25,674 bases of DNA from Gymnopilus junonius (Eukaryota > Basidiomycota > Agaricomycetes > Agaricales > Galerinaceae): positions 1 through 25,674 of the forward strand of contig JADNYJ010000448.1 of assembly GCA_015501075.1 (NCBI GenBank), given 5' to 3'. The notes beneath the pieces were generated by a model. That model saw only the letters and a list, made by a program, of their open reading frames with translations. It made no database searches and had not been told where the DNA came from. Both the position numbers and the translations under genes were made by a program. Below, piece after piece: positions 9,084 to 19,646 of the stretch. Every line of letters begins with the position of its first letter. Position 1 is the first letter of the stretch.

Positions 9084-10532
9084 TTTGGGTACTTTCGAAA
9101 GAAATAGAGATTTATTTTAACATGGTCATTTCCTTCTCTAAATCCTACGGTAGAAAGGTGTGCAAGATGTCACAGTCTCAGAATATCCAAAAAATGGGGT
9201 GAAAAACTGTCGTGTTGTCTTTTAATTTCGGGTTTACCTTAGAGTGTGTCATGGAGTGATGGAACACTGTATGTGCCAATATATTCTGCATATTGTATCA
9301 CAATTTGAGGGCAGCTGAACAAGCTCTCATTGAAGGGCATGCTGGCCAAAAGGGTGCATTTTTCAGATTTAGCCAAAAATGGGGATTCCTGGTAGTGGCA
9401 CGCCCATGTTTGCTCACCAATATCCATCTAAATGCTACAGAATTTTGGAAATACCTACGAACCAACTTAATCAAATTTACTGTGAAATGTTTTTGGGAAA
9501 AGGTTGAAGTTCAGAATTTAAAAATGATTTTTAATATTCAGTGTGCCATTAGCCAGTGAATGACTGTATACAGTGGAAATTCTTGAATTTGCTTCCGCCC
9601 TGCCTTCAGCCCATTACATATGCCATCAGCTTTGTATTTTTCCCAGACACACTATGTATGGGCTGGAATGGGGAAAATATCAATTTTTTTGGGCTAGGTA
9701 TGTCAATAGGGCATCATCATCATCATCTCACGATGTCGTTAGTGCCGTAAATGGGGTAAATGATTCCCACACATTCACCTTTTAAGTACATTCGGGCGTC
9801 GAAGCTATCCTTGAACCAGAGCAAATCCCAAGAGAAATGAAATGTTCTGAATGCACAGCAGATCAGTTGATAATAGGGCACATCTCAAAATATCTTCAAG
9901 CATATGGCTCGTAAGCCATCCGAGTACTTCTTTTCCCTGCATCTGTCTGTTACTCTGGACACCCTTCTTCATTCGCAGGGCCGACATCAGCGATGCGATA
10001 TAGAATAAATTATGGACAATGGTTCAGAGCAAGAAGAATTGGAACTTGACCTCTTTCTTCCCTTTACATCAAGGTCTCGCCATCGGATCCAGGTGAGGCA
10101 TGGTTCAAGATTGGCGAAATTTTCGAGATTAAGACTTGTGTAGTTCCAAGGAATTGTTGCTTTGTCATTCCAGGATTAATTTTGCTCCTGTTATCTGCGA
10201 CACCCTTTCTTCTCTGTCCAACTGAACATAATGTCGCTACGTAACCTTGACTGCGCTAGTCCTTGTGATCTTCCATTCGTCTACTATATTCTCAGCTGGT
10301 CAATATTCGTGCTCGATATCAATCGAAAAGTGGGCAACATAGCCAAGCTTGTCAAATGAACAATGTGCTACATGTCAGTCAGCGTCTTTCCTTGAGAATA
10401 TCACTTAGTCACTATCGAAGAAGCTGAGCAGCTGTCTACTAAAGTTCTGATGCTAAAATGGATCAGATTGCTTAAATAGCGTATCGAAACATGATTTATG
10501 TTCATCTTCCTTACCCTCGTTAACTGATACAG
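9084..10532. other. Gene-free interval upstream of the P450 gene
   Basis: No coding exon is supported on either strand. The open frames here are short, lack codon bias and do not join by plausible splice sites. A short CAT trinucleotide run (five copies) lies at about 9712-9726. The last 60 bases contain a TTAAATA stretch at 10472-10478 and a pyrimidine-rich CTTCCTTACCCTCG tract before the P450 start codon, probably its core promoter. Confidence 0.5.
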
Positions 10533-12757
10533 ATGGCTTTCAAGGCAACTTTGTTAGCGAATATTCTCGCTGCAATTGTATGTCTCATCCACAAATATGT
10601 GCATCTTTCTAGTCTGACGAATGTTCACAACTAGGCGACGCACGCATGGATGAAGACCTATGATCCGGTCCCTCTAGGGGTCGTTGTGACCGCCTTACTG
10701 ACCGTACCATTTATTTCAACATTCATTGCCAACTTCATCAATCCAAGTTCCTCTATTTTCAGTCTGGTTTTAGCCTACCCTTCATTCTATTTTGCCCTTA
10801 CCGCTTCAATCTGCGCATACCGGCTCTCGCCATTCCACCCTTTGGCAAAATTCCCTGGTCCTATGATGTTGAAACTAACTAAGCTTCCGGCTACTTGGCT
10901 CGCATTTAAAGGGAAGAACCATGTTTACGTCAAGGAATTACATGATCGCTATGGACCAATTATAAGAACGGGTGAGAAACTTTCGTCTTCCTTCGAGAAA
11001 TTCCTATAATAACCCTATCATTCTCTAGGCCCAAACGAGCTTTCTATTATAGATAAAGAGTTGATACCACAGATCCTGGGAAACCAAGGGATGCCCAGGG
11101 GACCACGTAAGATTGCCTCTTAGCTTTGTTCATTTATGAAGTACTCCTTTTATTTACTGCCTTTTCCTTTTAGAATGGGAAGCTCGCTCTTTTGGCACTG
11201 GAGATTCCAATGGTCTCGACTCACTCATCTCTAGCCGATACACTGCCGTTCACGCTGAATTGCGCGTACCGTGGAATAAGGCTTTTGGTGCGGAGCCACT
11301 GAAATCCTATGAGGAACTCTTAATTCCACGCCTTGTCGAATTTAATAACCATCTGAAGAAGGCATGCAACAAAGGAACTGCACAACTGAATATTGCGAAC
11401 TGGATCTCCCGCTTCACGTATTTTCCTATTTCATTTTACGCGTTAAGTCATAGTCCTGACCTTTTATTAGGTACGATTTTATGGGCGATTGGGTGTAAGA
11501 GTCATTTGTTATTCTCTTATATTCAAATCTAAGCGGCCAAAAGGTTTTCAGATAACTTCAAAACTATGGAGAACGGTGACAAAGAAGGACGGATAGAAAT
11601 GATGGATAAGTCGATGCAGTAAGTTCGCTTTCTAAGGCTCTCCTTCGAACTTGGATCTGAATTATGCGGAACCATAGCCTCATGAGTATTATTCAGCAGA
11701 TTCCATGGATCGCACCGGCCGTTCGCTCGCTCCCGATCCTTAATAAATGGATTGTCAAATTTGTCAGTTACAATATTCATGATTCCATGATACGTTCGCA
11801 AAAGGAGATGAAGCAAAAGGACTTATTCTATTACATGGTATGTTGTGATTTACGATGGTATTATGATATCATACTGATATTTTAACGTAAAGGGGGAAGC
11901 AGCCGGACGCTCTGTATCCGACTTCGGTATTATTGCTCAGAATTGTAACCTCGCATCAATTGCAGGATCGGATACCACAGCATCCGTACTGAGCAACGCC
12001 GTTTACTCCCTGCTTGCGAATCCAGAGCAGTATAAGAAGTTGCAACAAGAGGTGGACAAAGCTTTCACCGAACATGAAATATATATTTCTCAGCTCTCAA
12101 GTGGCGAGGAAGCTGATGGCAAGATGTATGGTGAGATCCTCGGGAGTATGAAATATTTGAATGCTGTCTTGTAAGTTTGCCAGTGTTTCTGTCTGCGATG
12201 TTAACGACGAAAATTTTGTCCATCTCAGAAATGAGACTATGCGTCTATACCCGGTGATACCAACGGGCTTGCATAGAGCTCCAGAACCAGGTTCTTCTTC
12301 GAAAACTCTTCGAACAGGCAACGATATCATGTACGTCTAATGTTATAGCATGTCTAAATCGTATTTGGTAATTGAAATTCACTTTAACTGTAGCTTTCTT
12401 CCCGAAGGGAATTCTGTCAACGTGCCATTGTATGCTTTGCATCGCGACCCTCGCCATTTCTCTCCGCATCCAGATGCATTCATCCCAGAGCGATGGCTCT
12501 CTTCGTCGGATGAGTCGGAATACGTGACATCGAGGGATATGTTTATTCCTTTCTCGATGGGTCCTGCAAATTGTGCTGGGCGTACGCTCGCCCTGGTCGA
12601 ACTACGATATGCCTTATCATTCCTGGTAAGGAACTTCAACATGGAGTTCGACACACCAAACTATGATCCCGCTCGTTGGGTACAAGACCTAAGAGATCAG
12701 TATGTTCTTCAGAAAGGCGGTCTACACATCAGAATGTCTTTGAGAGGAAAGGAATGA
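10533..12757 (+). CDS. Cytochrome P450 monooxygenase, ten exons
   Basis: Exons 10533-10577, 10635-10971, 11029-11106, 11174-11417, 11471-11494, 11544-11618, 11678-11837, 11893-12170, 12229-12330 and 12394-12757 join in phase to 568 residues. Hydrophobic segments near residues 26-75 form a membrane anchor, followed by the KFPGP hinge. The I-helix oxygen-activation motif AGSDTT is at 345-350. The K-helix ExxR is ETMR at 416-419, FIPERW is the PERF-type motif, and the heme loop is FSMGPANCAGR with the axial cysteine at 508. All catalytic elements are present and the length is normal for a fungal microsomal P450. It should be held in the ER membrane and depend on NADPH-P450 reductase. The fifth exon is only 24 nt. 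No biosynthetic neighbours are in the window, so the substrate cannot be inferred and I do not assign a CYP family. Confidence 0.93.
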
Positions 12758-13387
12758 TGGTGTTTCGGAAGAAATTTGCCAATTCGGGCAGAGTTCTTGA
12801 ACAGGAATGGTGTGCAGATCCGAAGGAATGTTTTTTTTTGAGATTCGAACTTGATGAAATTAGCCACCATTGTATTGTATCCTTGAATGTACCAAGTATT
12901 ATCCCTTGACCGAAGAATGCCTTGACATCTTAGTGAATAAATACGAACCTTTGGCGCACGTAACTGGGGTGCTAAAGATATTCAAACGAACTCAAATGTT
13001 GGAAGCCTCGTCTCAGGTAAATTTGTCATTGAAGCTAGGCGGCTCCTCGCCATTAATTACACTTTTTTATATACTTGATTCCTAACACATCCTCTTTTTC
13101 TCGCTCTTGAAAAATGTTTGTATTTTACTCATCTTAATTTCGAATAATATGTGCCTGTATATGCCTGGCGGTGGGACTGCGGTGTATTATCACTTTCCTC
13201 TGCCTCTTCGTGTGATTTTATTCAGCTTCAAAATATATGCCATGGGTCCAAAATAGCGACATGTTCTGTTTCCACATCCCAGACAGCAGGAATCGGCTTG
13301 AAGGACTGTAAATACCGTTTAAAAAGCGGCTCATTTCTCCGAACCATGGAGAAGCAGGAATGACACGCTGGTCTTTAGAGCCAAAGC
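12758..13387. other. Intergenic region between convergent P450 and F-box-like genes
   Basis: Contains the presumed 3' untranslated regions of both genes and a run of nine T at about 12831-12839. No exon is supported. Confidence 0.5.
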
Positions 13388-14249
13388 TTATATCCGGGTT
13401 CGAGGCGCGTGTCTTGAGCTACCCTCGTAGTGATCTGTCTCGTAGATTCCTTGTGGCATGACAGCAGCTGGACGCTGAGACCCACGAGTGAGCTTGCTCA
13501 ATATTTTACCATAGAACGGCGACTCCCTGTCGAAGATCAACCAAATATCCTTGAGGGAAATGTCAGAGTTAACCGACGAAGAGAATTTGTTTTTGACTTA
13601 CATCACTTGGAGACCATAAGCAGAGCTCTTTCGGAACGTCGAGTGGTGCGGGATAAGGGAACGAAGTGTAAAATATATAACGGAGCCATCCGACTGGTTG
13701 AGGTTTGACATCAAGCTCAGGCTCGACTGTCCCTCTGTTGACTACCCATTCCTTACGCCAAATGAGCAGGGCCGGAATATACTTCACTTCAGGTGGTACA
13801 GTCCGTTCTACTAGAGCAGAAAGCTGGGGTGGTGTATGTGCGATCCAATTCACACCATATTGTCGTGTGTTGCTATCTTCCGCTCTAAAGTCCGTTATGC
13901 ATTCCGTCAAAGGCAGCCCAGGCCATATGCAATTTATGGCAGCATGAGCAAGCCACTCCAGCATCCATATCTTGAAATCCTCTAGAATGGAAGGGTATTG
14001 CGACAGTAACATGCCGACATGGGCTTCTCTGTTGAATTCCCTCAGATTATCGAGCATGCGAGATTCGAGGAATTCAAAGTACGATCCTGGGGAAAGGATG
14101 TAGATAGATAGATCGAGAAGGCGACGGCGGGAAGGATGGAAATTTGCTTTGGAGACTAAATGACGCCAGACTTTACAGACGCCACACGATTTGATGAGGC
14201 TTTTCAGAGTCACGAAGGAGAAAACATGAGGGGCAATGTGCTCGGACAT
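13388..14249 (-). CDS. F-box-like protein of unknown target, two exons visible
   Basis: Exons 14249-13602 and 13549-13388 are joined by a 52-bp intron (GTAAGT..AAG), giving 269 residues. The N-terminus, SEHIAPHVFSFVTLKSLIKS followed by CGVCKVWRHLV, has the spacing of an F-box: a hydrophobic first helix, the CKVWRHL core, then a leucine-rich continuation. F-box proteins recruit substrates to SCF ubiquitin ligases through Skp1. The rest is a Trp- and Pro-rich domain (LIWRKEWV, VGWLRYIFYTSFPYP, DDIWLIFD) seen in large lineage-expanded basidiomycete families; I cannot name it. Just upstream, in frame, PQ precedes the Met after an ATTAG acceptor-like site. The usual F-box LP start may therefore come from a short upstream exon that I could not locate. 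It is convergent with the P450 gene. Confidence 0.6.
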
Positions 14250-14821
14250 TTGGGGCTAATTTGGGACAGGAATCTTTCCGTTTATAATAACGTGAAGGCG
14301 ATAACAATGTTAAGTGGACATTGGCCAGCTTTGTGGAATGAAGCAAGTTTTGGTCCCGATGTCTCAATTTGGTCTAGAAATTTGGACCCCGACTTTCCCC
14401 CTATGGGTCGGTCGTTCCTTTATTGGGATATACAATCCAGTCTTTGGAGCCATTGGAGAGGTGATAAAATTTATATCGCTCCAAGTGCATATAAACAAAC
14501 GATTTCGCTATCATGCAAACATAAAAGAACAATGGTGATAAATGATATGTGAATAGAAATTTGAAAATATGATTGATGAACTAAAATGTGTTATAATCAG
14601 AAAGGGCGTCGCAGTGGACGGGATCGGACAAAGAGTAGAAAAAAGAGCAGAAAAAAATGATATCTGGAATAATGTGCTAAGTAATAAAAAAGGCAAGGTC
14701 AAGCTGCAGGATAGTGTCAGTATACGTATCAAGTCATGTTAACAAGAGACTCACCATCCCATACAACATGGGGAAATTCTAGATATTGTTGGGATAGCGG
14801 AGGGCCTTGTTTTAATTATGT
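14250..14821. other. Intergenic region upstream of the F-box-like gene
   Basis: AT-rich, with no supported exon. It may hold a short first exon and the promoter of the F-box-like gene and the 3' end of the minus-strand small gene. Confidence 0.45.
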
Positions 14822-15594
14822 TCACTTGAAGTGGTGCTGAAGGCCGAGGATGATGTTCGGTCGGACGTAGGCTGCATAAATAAGTGAGCATCGAATCAAT
14901 TGGTAAAGAGCCTTGAAAGAATAAAGCACCTTATCCTCCGCAAAAGACTGTACCGACGAAACCGACGAGAGGCGAGATGCATGACGCCTGAAGGAGTATC
15001 AGGGTATGAACTTGAAATCACCAAGCATTGAACTCACGTCGTACTTGACCCCTTGATGTAATTGGAAATCTAAGCAAACGTACGTTCAGCATTATTATCA
15101 AAAAAATATGAATAAATCAGAACAATGAGCGGGATAAAGTCTGGCATCCTCTCGAGGTCGTCGACCAGTCTTCTCCTCCATGCTGCAGACCAAAACACCA
15201 TCAACAAAACAATCAGCCAGACAAGCCCAAAGCAACTCACTCGACTCCCCACAACGCTCGCCGAACCCGGAGGAACCTCCAACTATGCGCCCCACCCGCC
15301 CGCGTTCACAGTGTAGTAACCGACGATGGCATGGATAACTACCTCTACTAACGGGGGGCGTCACGTCCGGACCTGCTGTGTGGGCTGTACCAACTGCAAC
15401 TGCCACATCGAAAGAAATTACCCCTTAACCCAGCCAACACCAGTGACCGAGGTTTTTGAGTTGGACATTGCGTGATGCGCATAGTTGGTCGGACTCCCTT
15501 CACCGAGCCTGCTTTGTGCGAGGTGGGTTAGTGATGTGGGATTGAAGAACTTAGCTTGGGCGGGGTCGTAGTGGGGTTTGGAGAGTATCGCCAT
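14822..15594 (-). CDS. Unidentified small protein, about six tiny exons
   Basis: I do not recognise this gene. A phase-consistent model on the minus strand is 15594-15422, 15241-15282, 15166-15182, 15038-15069, 14954-14987 and 14822-14871, giving 115 residues. The first exon is convincing: MAILSKPHYDPAQAKFF continuing through SPTNYAHHAMSNSKTS with mostly C-ending codons. The last three also look coding (GVKYDASCISPLVGFV and YVRPNIILGLQHHFK, nearly all with C or G in third position). The middle is uncertain. The third exon would be 17 nt with a weak GTCGAC donor. An alternative second exon gives VVIHAIVGYYTVNAGGW before a TAG. A short hydrophobic segment near the C-terminus suggests a membrane-linked protein, but no function is claimed. 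An upstream ATG 24 bp before the start overlaps it in another frame. Confidence 0.5.
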
Positions 15595-16281
15595 TGTATG
15601 AGAGAGCGTTCATGAGTGAATGACGAAAGGCGAGACGAGATGAGAGTGATGAGGCCAAGGCGAGATAGGCGTGGTGACGAAGAGAAAAGGCGGATCTTCC
15701 AAGAGACGATGGTGGAAGAAAGCCAAGAGGCGATGGGGTCAACCTCTCGTTGTACACGCCTTCTTATACCTCCACGTCCCGTTGTCCCTGTTTGTGTTCT
15801 GGTCAGGTGGCGGCGAGCATTCAACAATCGAGGTATTTTCTAAATCAGGCAAGTTATCTTCCCAAACAGGCAGGAATCGGTGGCTGACCGGAAGGGGATC
15901 ACCTTTGCCGAGAGATCCATGGATCCATGTGAATGTGGCTGATTGGCTAACTAGAGGCTGAGGTTGTTGATCAACGCCTTTGCGCCTAAATTGCTCCGGC
16001 TTATCGAATTTATTGTAGAGTGTGCTAATTTTTTTTTGCTTCCTTTGCGAAGAGAATCAAGAAATAGAATGTAAAAGAAGAAACCGAAACCATGGGTCAC
16101 CATGAACTAAACTTGATATTCTAGGTTCGTTCAGTATACAACCAAGTCGAATGCAAAGATATGTAGATGTCTAACCAATTGACCGACATGATGTAAGTAC
16201 TAGGACCCATTTCGACCCATCTACTCCTCCTCCGTACGCCTATAACACATCAATGCATCATGCTTGACCCTGACCCTGACC
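15595..16281. other. Intergenic region between the small gene and the NAA15 3' end
   Basis: Probably contains the promoter of the minus-strand small gene: on that strand the 100 bases before its ATG are very CT-rich, and a CCAAT word (ATTGG on plus, 15942-15946) lies about 350 bp upstream. At 16263-16285, TGACCC is repeated beside the NAA15 stop codon. No exon is supported. Confidence 0.45.
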
Positions 16282-19200
16282 CTAAACTGAAACATCAGCA
16301 GCATCCCCAACCTCACTCGCCAACACCAGTTCCTTCAACTTGGCCAGCTCCGCAGGCGTCTTAAACACCGTCGAAAGCTCGAATTTCGCCTGACACTTCC
16401 CACGGAACTCGTCTACGCGCGAGGAGGAAAGCGAGGTGAGGAAATCAAGTGCGGAGAGCGCAGTCTGCAAATAAGCACACAACCAACAACCACCAAAAAA
16501 AATCAGTCATGCATTTATCCCAAGACCAAGGGAAAGAGAAAGAGAAGAGAAGCAATGGACTTGGACTCACGGGCACATCCACATCCACACCCTCTCCGAA
16601 AATCCCAAACACCGTCTCTTCCACATTCTCCAGCGGCACGGAATCTAACATCCGCATCACCCTGGCAGCAGCCAGCACCTTCTTCGCATCGCCCCCCCAC
16701 CGCTGGAGATACTGCGAATTAAACGTCTCCAGCGATACGCCGTCCTCTCTCAACTCCTCCGGGAGGAGCTTACTCAGCGACTCGGCGAACACGTCCCCGA
16801 TGGGGGCTGGGGGCGCCTGTGGAAATGCCGCCGAGCGCAGTTTGAGGTCGACTAGGCGGATGTGGAGGGAGGGGTGGGTTGGGTCCAGGGTGGCGGCGCG
16901 GTTGAGCGCTCCGAGGGCTTGGAGAAGTTTTTCTGGTAGGATCAGGGAAGGCAAGGGAGTGTTAGTCGAAGATCGTAATAGGTGACCTTTGGCACTTACT
17001 GCGTCGAATAGCGACATCATATACGACCACCCACGCTTCCACATCCACATGCTTCGCCCCCTCGCCTTCTAGCGTCGTCAGCGGGTGGAGGAGCTTGGCG
17101 GCTTGTTCCAGTCCATCTGGGGCGGCGAGCAGCTTGAGCCCGTCTGGGTCTTCGTCTTTTGGAGGGGCAGGTTCGAGGTCGGCGCGGTCGTGTACGTTGG
17201 GTTGGGCTGGTTATGTAGGTAGTATATGGTGTGGATGATGGGAAATGACGATATGTAGAACGATCAAAAATGAGGAAGGAAGGTAGGGATAAATCCAACA
17301 GACCCTTTTTATCCTCTTGGGCTTTCGAAGCAGCAGCTGCCTTCTTTGCTTTTTTCTTCGCCTTCTTCTCTGCATCCGTGAGTTGACCTGGATACCACAA
17401 CGTGAGCGCAATGGACGAATAACAGAACAGGAGGACGAGGACGAGGAGGAAGGCGTACTTGTGGATGATAATGCAGTTACTAGCGAGGGATTGTCGGAAA
17501 CTGATACGAATATCTATTAGAGTGAGATGAGAAGGACAGCATATGCAAAGAGGAAGAGAGAAGGGGAAAGAAGACCGACCTTGGAAGCTTCAACGGCAGC
17601 TTTTATATACTCCGGCTGCGAACGCAGCTGGTTTTCCAAGATAACAACCTAAAAGTTAAAACCAAATTAAACCCCCCCAAAAAAACTCAAAAAAACTCAA
17701 AAACTCAAAAGCCTACTTGAGATAAATCCCCACTGTAAACTTCCTCAGATTATATCCATGGAAATCAAACTGATCGTCCTCGATCTCTTCAAACACTTTC
17801 TTGACCGCCATGTAACGCTTGAGTGCCATATTGGGTTTACCAAGCCGGGCGTAGGCGGCTGCTTCTTCGAGCAGGAATAAGAGGGACTGCATATCTTCAA
17901 GGTCCGAAGCGGGGGAGGGGGCGTCTTTCTGTTGAAGTGTTGGATTTAGGAGTCAGTTGACATTTTTCGAAAAAGGCAAGGATACACAGACCTTGGTGAA
18001 CATCCCAAACATCTTATTCGCCTCCTCCACCATCCCCGCGCGTAAGAGGTACTTGCCGCACTTGGTGTTCAGGAACCGGTCCTGGCCGTCCAACAACCTC
18101 GCCTCGTTCACGGCACGCGCCGCGCCGAGGTAGTCCCCGACCCTCTTGAGCGTGCGGCCCCGGCAGAGATGCAGCTCGGGGAGGTGGGCGTGTGTTGGAT
18201 AGCAGTGGTGAGCAGGGAGAGGGATTTGGACGGGAGGGAGAGGAAAGAGTAGTGCTGTGCGAGAAAGTATAATGTCCACAAGTAGGTGGTGGGTTCCGAT
18301 TCGGGATTTGAAGTTGACGGGGAGGAGGAGGAGGAGGCGTAAGTGTCTTTGAGCGACTCGACGAGGTCTTGGATGATCTGTCGCTTTTCGTCGTGGACGT
18401 AGAGGGATTTGAGGTCGGCGAAGAGGGACGGCACGCCTTTGGTGAGGTTTTGGACGATGTAGGGTTTGATGAGGGCTTTGAACTCGTCACCGGAGGAGAG
18501 GGTGAGCTGTAGACGACGCGGGGCGGTCGCGCGGGGGAGGAGGGTCACGAACTCGGCGAGCTTGGAGAGGGCTTCCGGGGAGGAGGAAGGGGAGGTGGTG
18601 GAGATGCCGAGGTGGGAGAGGTAGCCGAGGTAGGAAGCGTGGTTGTCTGGGTTGTGCTCTATCAGTGCGCGCCAGGCTTCGTCTGCTTCGGGGGCATTTT
18701 GTGTGGAGAGGATGCGGGCTGGAGAGAAAGGTGAGATGGGGTTGGAGAGAGGGAGAGAGAGACGTACCCCGGATTTCGAGGATGGCGGTGCGGTCGACGA
18801 TGGCGCGGGATTTGGCGCTGGTGTCGAGGATGGAGAGGGCCTCTGAGAGTTCGCCGAGCTCCTCGAGGACGGAGATGTAGTACAGCAGGGTCTCGGAGTG
18901 CTCGTAGTCGTAGTCGGGGACGTTCTGTGGATGGTTTACTTTAGGATGAGCGGAGGGGGGTTGGACGTACTTTTAGCGAGTACTGGTAGTGCTCGAGCAC
19001 CATTTTGGCCTCCTTGGGGTTTCCGTTGAGATGGTGGGCGACGGCAAGGGCGATCCAGTTCTGGCGCTGGTTGGGGCGGAGCTTGAGGATGGTATGGCGG
19101 GTGTCGACGAGATTGTCGAAGAGGCGGAGATGGGTCTGGAGCTGGGCAGAGTCGCGGAGGAGGTTCATGTTTTCCTAGGAGGGATGAGCAGGGGAGGGAA

Positions 19201-19603
19201 GAGGGACGGGGGGACGGACCTTGTCGAAGCGCAGGGCCTGGGTGTACGACTTGAGCGCCTCCTCGTAGTTTTTGTCGGCCTTTTGGATGAGGCCAAAGAC
19301 ATGCCAGCAGATGTGGGATGTCAGATCGAGCCGGACGCCCTTTTTGACAAGCTCGATGCCCTCTTCGCGCCGGGACATGTGGGTGAGCACGAGGCCCTTC
19401 ATGCAGAGAGTTTCTGGAGAGAGGTGAGAGACGGAAGGGGACGGATGAGGGACGCGCACCTCCGTGGTCGGGGAATTTCTTGAGGATCTGGTCGGCAGTC
19501 TTGAGCCCCTTTTTGATCTGGCGTGTCTCATAGAGGGCCAGCAGCTCCTTGAAGAGGGAGGCCTCTTTGGACGGCAGCGCGCGCTTGGAGGGGCCTTGGA
19601 CAT
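16282..19603 (-). CDS. NAA15: NatA auxiliary subunit NAA15 (Nat1), twelve exons, two apparent frameshifts
   Basis: Exons 19603-19460, 19413-19220, 19174-18971, 18924-18768, 18718-17992, 17928-17734, 17648-17580, 17513-17459, 17387-17304, 17206-17000, 16932-16571 and 16464-16282. With one base restored at each of two C4 runs (19590-19593 and 18178-18181) every exon is in phase and encodes about 860 residues, the usual size for the family. The protein is a chain of TPR repeats. The NAA15 signature blocks are KEASLFKELLALYETRQ and KGLKTADQILKKFPDHGE, then ETLCMKGL, LRPNQRQNWIALAVAHHL, DDQFDFHGYNLRKF, LRSQPEYIKAA and EKKAKKKAKKAA. NAA15 scaffolds the catalytic subunit NAA10 on the ribosome, where NatA acetylates N-termini after Met removal. 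The first frameshift falls six codons after ATG, so the start at 19603 depends on it. The exon 6/7 junction (GTGGGG donor) is the least certain. It runs head to head with PDS5. Confidence 0.9.
17660..17710. repeat. A-rich simple repeat in a NAA15 intron
   Basis: Tandem units of the form A(5-7)CTC occur within the 85-bp intron at 17649-17733, next to a run of seven C. They are non-coding and probably slippage-prone. Confidence 0.6.
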
Positions 19604-19646
19604 GAGGACAAGAGAGGGTGTCACAGTCACGCACGCGTCCCTCCCC
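19604..19646. promoter_or_regulatory. 43-bp gap between NAA15 and PDS5 start codons
   Basis: The two ATGs face away from each other across 43 bp with no TATA box. Core promoter elements for each gene must lie partly inside the other's 5' coding or untranslated sequence. Confidence 0.6.

Noticed and set aside
12833..12862. A TTCGAA-type word on the minus strand resembling a tRNA B box
   Set aside because: No A box, no cloverleaf stems and no T-run terminator at the right place.
15098..15406. A 102-codon minus-strand frame and an overlapping frame with a hydrophobic stretch (FGLVWLIVLLMVFW)
   Set aside because: The hydrophobic run coincides with a T-rich GTGAGT..CTGCAG intron of the small gene; the open frames appear accidental.
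16263..16285. TGACCC repeats with one CCCTAA, resembling a telomeric repeat
   Set aside because: Only three imperfect units, overlapping the NAA15 stop codon; not a telomere tract.
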